Made by a program: the position numbers and the translations under genes. Below are positions 60,515 through 64,000 of a DNA stretch of 64,000 nt, piece after piece (within the stretch, counting starts at the first letter, position 1; the number at the start of each line of letters is the position of its first letter). Where the stretch lies: NCBI RefSeq assembly GCF_051235805.1, contig NZ_JBPNXV010000001.1:682001-746000 (forward strand), in the 5' to 3' direction. Source of the DNA: Pseudothermotoga_B sp051235805 (GTDB lineage Bacteria > Thermotogota > Thermotogae > Thermotogales > DSM-5069). Below the pieces are notes generated by a model that saw nothing but the letters and a program-made list of their open reading frames with translations, searched no databases and had not been told where the DNA came from.

Positions 60515-61493
60515 TTCGCTCACCCCTTTTCAGAAGCACAAACATCAAGGGAGCACCTACAAAGGCAGTAATGACACCTATCGGCAACTCAGAAGGGCTG
60601 ACTACAGTCCTTGCTATCGTATCACAGATGCACAGAAAGATGCCTCCAACCATCGCACTTGATATGCTCAACAATCTGTAATCGTTTCCGAATAACCTCC
60701 GTGCCATATGTGGTGTAATCAACCCAACGAAGCCTATTACGCCAGTTACAGAAACTATCGTAGCCGTGGTGAAACTGCCAACTGAGTAGATCAAGAGTTT
60801 CACAAATTCCACATTCACCCCTGAGATCTTTGCCTGTGTTTCACCTAAGGAAATCGCATTCAGTTGTTGTGCCAATCCCACCGATATCATCACAAACCCA
60901 ACGATTGAAATCAACGCAGTAGGCAGATCCTTCCACTCAATGCCAGAAAGGGTTCCAAAGAGCCACACATAGGCGTGGGTGATGTTCTTTCTGAGTAACA
61001 TCAAGACCATTATTGTGCCAGAACTGAAGAGTATACTCACCAGTACTCCACTGAGTATCAATTCTGTCAGAGGCATCGTTCCATTTCTTCTTGCCAAAAC
61101 GACTGTCATGAGTGCAGCCAAGATAGCAAAACCAAAGCTTATCAAAGGCATTCTGTAGAGTAGAGAAAAACCATACACATCTGCAAGCAAAAGCGAAACA
61201 ACTGCACCAAAAGAGGCGCCAGAGGAGACACCAAGGAGGTATGGATCGACAAGAGGGTTTCTGAGTAATCCTTGAAAAACGCCTCCAACGATGGCTAAGC
61301 CTGCACCGGCTATCACTGACATAATGACGCGTGGTAGTCTTATGTTCCAAATGATCTGCAGCCGTTCGCCTTTGAGGGTGAAGATAGTTCTGAGTACCTC
61401 TGTGAATGGTATCTTTGTTCCTCCAAAGCCACTACAGATTATCACAGTGCAGGAAAGCAAAAGGGCCATCAAGAAGAGGCGTAAGGGTTTCAC
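60507..61493 (-). CDS. btuC: Cobalamin-type ABC permease BtuC (FecCD family)
   Basis: 328 residues from GTG 61493, with about ten membrane segments. IWNIRLPRVIMSVIAGAGLA, VGGVFQGLLRNPLVDPYLLG, GVSSGASFGAVVSLLLA and IGFVGLITPHMARRLFGNDY are FecCD signatures. Together with BtuF and BtuD it imports corrinoids. Confidence 0.93.
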   Translation of the reverse strand: MKPLRLFLMALLLSCTVIICSGFGGTKIPFTEVLRTIFTLKGERLQIIWNIRLPRVIMSVIAGAGLAIVGGVFQGLLRNPLVDPYLLGVSSGASFGAVVSLLLADVYGFSLLYRMPLISFGFAILAALMTVVLARRNGTMPLTELILSGVLVSILFSSGTIMVLMLLRKNITHAYVWLFGTLSGIEWKDLPTALISIVGFVMISVGLAQQLNAISLGETQAKISGVNVEFVKLLIYSVGSFTTATIVSVTGVIGFVGLITPHMARRLFGNDYRLLSISSAMVGGIFLCICDTIARTVVSPSELPIGVITAFVGAPLMFVLLKRGERNA

Positions 61494-61494
61494 G

Positions 61495-62388
61495 TCATTT
61501 ACCCCCGTAAAAATCGTTGTAGAACTTCTCTACAAACTCTATGATCTGCGGCACAGGTAAAGACAGAAGATATCCGTCATAAATATAGATTCGATTATTT
61601 ACCACCGCCTTGAGATTCTTGAAAGCCGAATATTGTTTGATCTTTTCTACAATTTGTTGCTCGGCGCCTGGAAGGTAGTTTGCGATCATCAGCACATCTG
61701 GATTCTGTGCGACGATAAACTCTGTCGAAATCGGTAACCACCCATTCGGTCCTGCGTAGTTTCCTGCTATGTTAACCCCACCAGCTAAAGTGATCATGTC
61801 GTTGAGGTAAGAACCTTGACCACACGTCCAAATCTCTCTCACTTCAGGACCAGGTACATCGAGCAGATAAGCCACTTTGACCCTTTTTTCTAAAGGTATG
61901 TTATACGCTTTTTTGGCGATAGATAGATATTTGTTTTCAAGTTGCTCTACCAGTTTTTTTGCTTCATCTGATTTGCCCAAGATGGTTCCGACTAAGATCA
62001 AGTCATTGAGGATCTGCTGTATAGTATTGGCGTTCAACACAACAGTAGTCAACTTCTGTTGTTCTAACTTCGAGACTTCCGTTAACTGAAAACCTCCGAA
62101 GATGAGTACTAAATCAGGCTTTAAACTCAGCACTTTTTCAACGTTCAAGGGCACTAAGTCTCCTATTCTTTCTGCCTGAAAGTCATCTTGATTTGTGACG
62201 CCAACTACTCTGTTTTCCATCCTCAAATACTGCAGAAATTTTGTCGTAGATGGTGCGGCGCAGACTATCCTCTTTGGTTCTGAATTGATCGTGACAACTC
62301 TGGCGGCGTCGTCAAAGATCGTGAGTGGGTACGCAATGGCAAGAAAAACCATCAAGACGATCAGAATAAGACTGAGAACCTTCCTCAT
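61495..62388 (-). CDS. btuF: Cobalamin-type substrate-binding protein BtuF
   Basis: 297 residues from ATG 62388 (AAAGGAGG upstream); an open extension to 62571 is riboswitch RNA and not protein. Signal peptide MRKVLSLILIVLMVFLAIAY. RIVCAAPSTTKFLQYLRMEN, then VLSLKPDLVLIFGGF, and CGQGSYLNDMITLAGGVNIA show the helical-backbone metal-receptor fold. The cobalamin riboswitch directly upstream strongly supports corrinoid as ligand over iron chelates. Confidence 0.94.
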   Translation of the reverse strand: MRKVLSLILIVLMVFLAIAYPLTIFDDAARVVTINSEPKRIVCAAPSTTKFLQYLRMENRVVGVTNQDDFQAERIGDLVPLNVEKVLSLKPDLVLIFGGFQLTEVSKLEQQKLTTVVLNANTIQQILNDLILVGTILGKSDEAKKLVEQLENKYLSIAKKAYNIPLEKRVKVAYLLDVPGPEVREIWTCGQGSYLNDMITLAGGVNIAGNYAGPNGWLPISTEFIVAQNPDVLMIANYLPGAEQQIVEKIKQYSAFKNLKAVVNNRIYIYDGYLLSLPVPQIIEFVEKFYNDFYGGK

Positions 62389-62404
62389 TTCAATACCTCC
62401 TTTG

Positions 62405-62446
62405 CAAAATTTTCCACCACCTTCTTGGTTTCGAAGAAAGTGGTGG
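62405..62446 (-). terminator. Riboswitch expression-platform hairpin
   Basis: On the minus strand a 13-bp stem (one G-U pair) with a 7-base loop is followed by AAAATTTT. Its 5' arm (62434-62446) falls in the region that would close the riboswitch, so it can alternate with ligand-bound folding. It ends 17 bases before ATG 62388, hiding or freeing the AAAGGAGG site or stopping transcription. Confidence 0.6.
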
Positions 62447-62605
62447 TGTCTGCCAAAGGGCAGGTCTCCCGACTTCTGGATCATCCTACTCCCCACGCCT
62501 TCCCGGCTTTGCCAGTGGCTCTTGTGGGTTTCGTCCCCAGTTACGGTGGCGTCCCCGTGCCGGACTTGCACCGGCTTCCCTTTTAAACCTCTTGGTACCC
62601 TCTGA
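62443..62605 (-). ncRNA. Cobalamin (B12) riboswitch
   Basis: Minus-strand RNA contains the class-defining blocks: GGGAAGCCGGTGCAAGTCCG, CGCCACCGTAACTGGGG, AGCCACTGG, GGAAGGCG, then AGAAGTCGGGAGACCTGCCC. Order and spacing match the cobalamin aptamer. It lies in the 5' leader of btuFCD and should switch the importer off when adenosyl- or other cobalamin is plentiful. Confidence 0.95.
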
Positions 62606-62616
62606 CGCCTCTTTAT

Positions 62617-63861
62617 TCACTTTTCATTTTTATTATACAACGATTCCACCCCGCACCAAAATATGGGGAAAAGATATGCCATCACTGGTAAAAAGAGACG
62701 AATCTCTCTGGTCATAGCAGCAAAAAAATTCACAACACCAAACAAGATCATCCACAACCAGGTCTTTTTGAAGAAGTACGATTCACCGATCTTTTTAGCA
62801 AAAGACAAAGGCAATGAAAGAAAGATCATTGGGTAAACGAATGCCCAGGGATCATGAATGTTTTCCACAATATGATTTGGCTCAACATAATAGGTTGCGT
62901 TTGAAAAGACGATCTTTGATAAAACAAAGGTTATGAGAATAGGAATAAAAACCAGCACACTCTGTTTTAAAAACTTCGATCTGCTCAACGGCAGGTTGTA
63001 CAAGCTGTAAATGACCGCTGTAAAGAACGCATGATCTGTTCTAGCAAAGGACTGAACTATGACGAGCATCAGTATTATCGGCCACGGCTTTCTTTGGTGA
63101 ATGACGATCAAACCCACGAGAAAGAGGAAGACAGAAAGAAGAAATTCGTACTGGGCAAAGTCACCATAGCCAAATGTTAGAAAAACAGAGTACGCAAAGA
63201 GTGAGACATATGCAGTGAAGTCGCTAACAAAGAGTTTCATCCAAAGATAAAGAATCAACAGCAGTAGAAATGTGAATGCAAATCTCATTGTTGCATAACC
63301 ATTCACAACCTTGTTCAAGTCGCTCCTGTTGTCGAAAAGATCAACAATGACAGTTGGATATTCTTTAGCGAGATCACGTAGGCTTTGAACTGGATCGATG
63401 ATGATATTCTTCCAGCCAAAGTTGTTCGCAATAGAAAGAATCAGATTAGACACCACGGGATTTTTCGTAAGTTTCAGAAGTTCAGCTGATAGGAATTTTT
63501 CAAGATCTTCAGCAAATTTCTCTCTCTCTTCTGGAGGAAAGAACGCATCTATGTTCCTGCGATACGATTTCAATGCGAATTCACGTGTGTCAAATCCAAG
63601 CCAGCGTTCCAGCTTTGTGTACGTACTGCTGTACCATCGAATTGGGATGTGTTTGAAAAAATACTCTACCAAAGGGTAAGGAAGATATCTGTACTGATTT
63701 GGTGCTACACCTACGCCTCTCAACATCTTTTTATGTGTTTCATACAGAAAAATTCTCCCTACTGTACTGAAGCTGTCTTCAGCCAACCAAAATCCAATCG
63801 ATGTTGTGATGTAGGCAAGTACTAAGACAGTCAGAAAAATCAAAAGTGTTTGTCTCTTCAT
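62617..63861 (-). CDS. Polytopic membrane protein of unknown function
   Basis: 414 residues from ATG 63861, which overlaps the stop of the next gene (ATGA) behind GGGAGG. An N-terminal helix (LLIFLTVLVLAYITTSIGFW), a soluble extracytoplasmic stretch of about 170 residues (YRYLPYPLVEYFFKHIPIRW, FFPPEEREKFAEDLEKFLSA), then about eight membrane helices. The arrangement recalls polyprenyl-phosphate-dependent glycosyltransferases of the GT-C type, but no clear catalytic motif was seen, so this is only a guess. Confidence 0.65.
   Translation of the reverse strand: MKRQTLLIFLTVLVLAYITTSIGFWLAEDSFSTVGRIFLYETHKKMLRGVGVAPNQYRYLPYPLVEYFFKHIPIRWYSSTYTKLERWLGFDTREFALKSYRRNIDAFFPPEEREKFAEDLEKFLSAELLKLTKNPVVSNLILSIANNFGWKNIIIDPVQSLRDLAKEYPTVIVDLFDNRSDLNKVVNGYATMRFAFTFLLLLILYLWMKLFVSDFTAYVSLFAYSVFLTFGYGDFAQYEFLLSVFLFLVGLIVIHQRKPWPIILMLVIVQSFARTDHAFFTAVIYSLYNLPLSRSKFLKQSVLVFIPILITFVLSKIVFSNATYYVEPNHIVENIHDPWAFVYPMIFLSLPLSFAKKIGESYFFKKTWLWMILFGVVNFFAAMTREIRLFLPVMAYLFPIFWCGVESLYNKNEK
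62632..62637 (-). promoter_or_regulatory. -10 box of the btuFCD/riboswitch transcript
   Basis: A perfect TATAAT read on the minus strand, placed inside the 3' end of the upstream membrane-protein gene. Transcription would start near 62625, about 20 bases before the aptamer. The -35 region (TTTGGT, 17 bases upstream) is weak. Confidence 0.55.
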
Positions 63862-64000
63862 CGGTATGCCTCCCACAGTTTACCCCAGGGAGTTTTCTGC
63901 TTCCATTCATTGAAGATTTTCCTTCCCTTCGCATTCCACCAGAATCTGTCGTGGTAGATCTCTGAAGCCAGAACGAAGATGTATACCAAAGGTGTTCTGA
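63858..64000 (-). CDS. C-terminal end of a gene cut by the window edge
   Basis: The frame ending at TGA 63858-63860 is open to the edge and reads RTPLVYIFVLASEIYHDRFW, WNAKGRKIFNEWKQKTPWGK, LWEAYR. The aromatic, basic tail following a hydrophobic stretch resembles the end of a membrane or envelope protein. It is translationally coupled to the next gene. Family unknown. Confidence 0.6.
   Translation of the reverse strand, partial: RTPLVYIFVLASEIYHDRFWWNAKGRKIFNEWKQKTPWGKLWEAYR

Noticed and set aside
62389..62571. N-terminal 61-codon extension of BtuF
   Set aside because: The bases are the cobalamin aptamer and expression platform; the signal peptide and ribosome site fix the start at 62388.

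Overview
The window looks like a chromosomal piece from a thermophilic, Gram-negative-type member of the Thermotogales, most likely Pseudothermotoga or a close relative. This is inferred from overall protein character, moderate GC, dense operons with frequent ATGA or TAATG overlaps, strong AGGAGG ribosome sites, frequent TTG/GTG starts, and the gene sets (RsmA, YchF, ComM, GyrB, FtsA/FtsZ/PilB, MutS2, and Liv- and BMP-type ABC importers). No rRNA, tRNA, CRISPR array or intact insertion sequence was seen.

Layout. (1) 1-2385 is a decayed accessory zone: the N-terminal half of a large DNA methyltransferase runs off the left edge, followed by broken remnants including a class II glutamine amidotransferase pseudogene. 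(2) 2386-6281: a MATE exporter faces an lctP / FMN-binding / VanZ operon. (3) 6635-11503: a plus-strand housekeeping operon (histidine phosphatase, OsmC, macro domain, DUF1844, ychF, PAP2-like, comM). (4) 11506-15039: YjbQ, then a YfcC-type carrier with an M20 peptidase and cutA.

(5) 15085-34032 is the most unusual part: about 19 kb of genes all on the minus strand. In transcription order they are a MaoC hydratase, an RsmA-like methylase, a PAS-sigma54 activator, a double-headed TetR regulator, a KAS III-like enzyme, a class I CoA-transferase, a complete Liv-type importer, an SDR dehydrogenase, a second complete Liv-type importer whose LivM permease is fused to an alpha/beta hydrolase, a second KAS III-like enzyme lacking the usual His and Asn, and a free alpha/beta hydrolase. 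A palindromic operator overlaps the promoter right after the TetR gene. I read this as a dedicated uptake and CoA-dependent degradation system for an unknown carboxylic acid, ester or diketone.

(6) 34251-50949: a long plus-strand block with a tiny conserved-looking ORF, a degenerate ABC ATPase, a PfkB kinase, a CBS protein, mtaB, a class IV aminotransferase, a DciA-like protein, gyrB, an FtsQ-like protein, ftsA, ftsZ, a PilB/GspE ATPase, a membrane-anchored unknown, mutS2 and a long FtsA/PilM-like protein with beta-rich C-terminal repeats. (7) 50921-58056: a minus-strand BMP-type nucleoside importer operon carrying a 640-residue membrane protein and a small beta-barrel protein. (8) 58242-59744: a BTAD regulator with a decayed 3' end and a zinc-ribbon/MshEN-like small protein. 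(9) 59741-62640: a btuFCD vitamin B12 importer under a clear cobalamin riboswitch. (10) 62617-64000: two membrane-associated unknowns, the last cut by the right edge.
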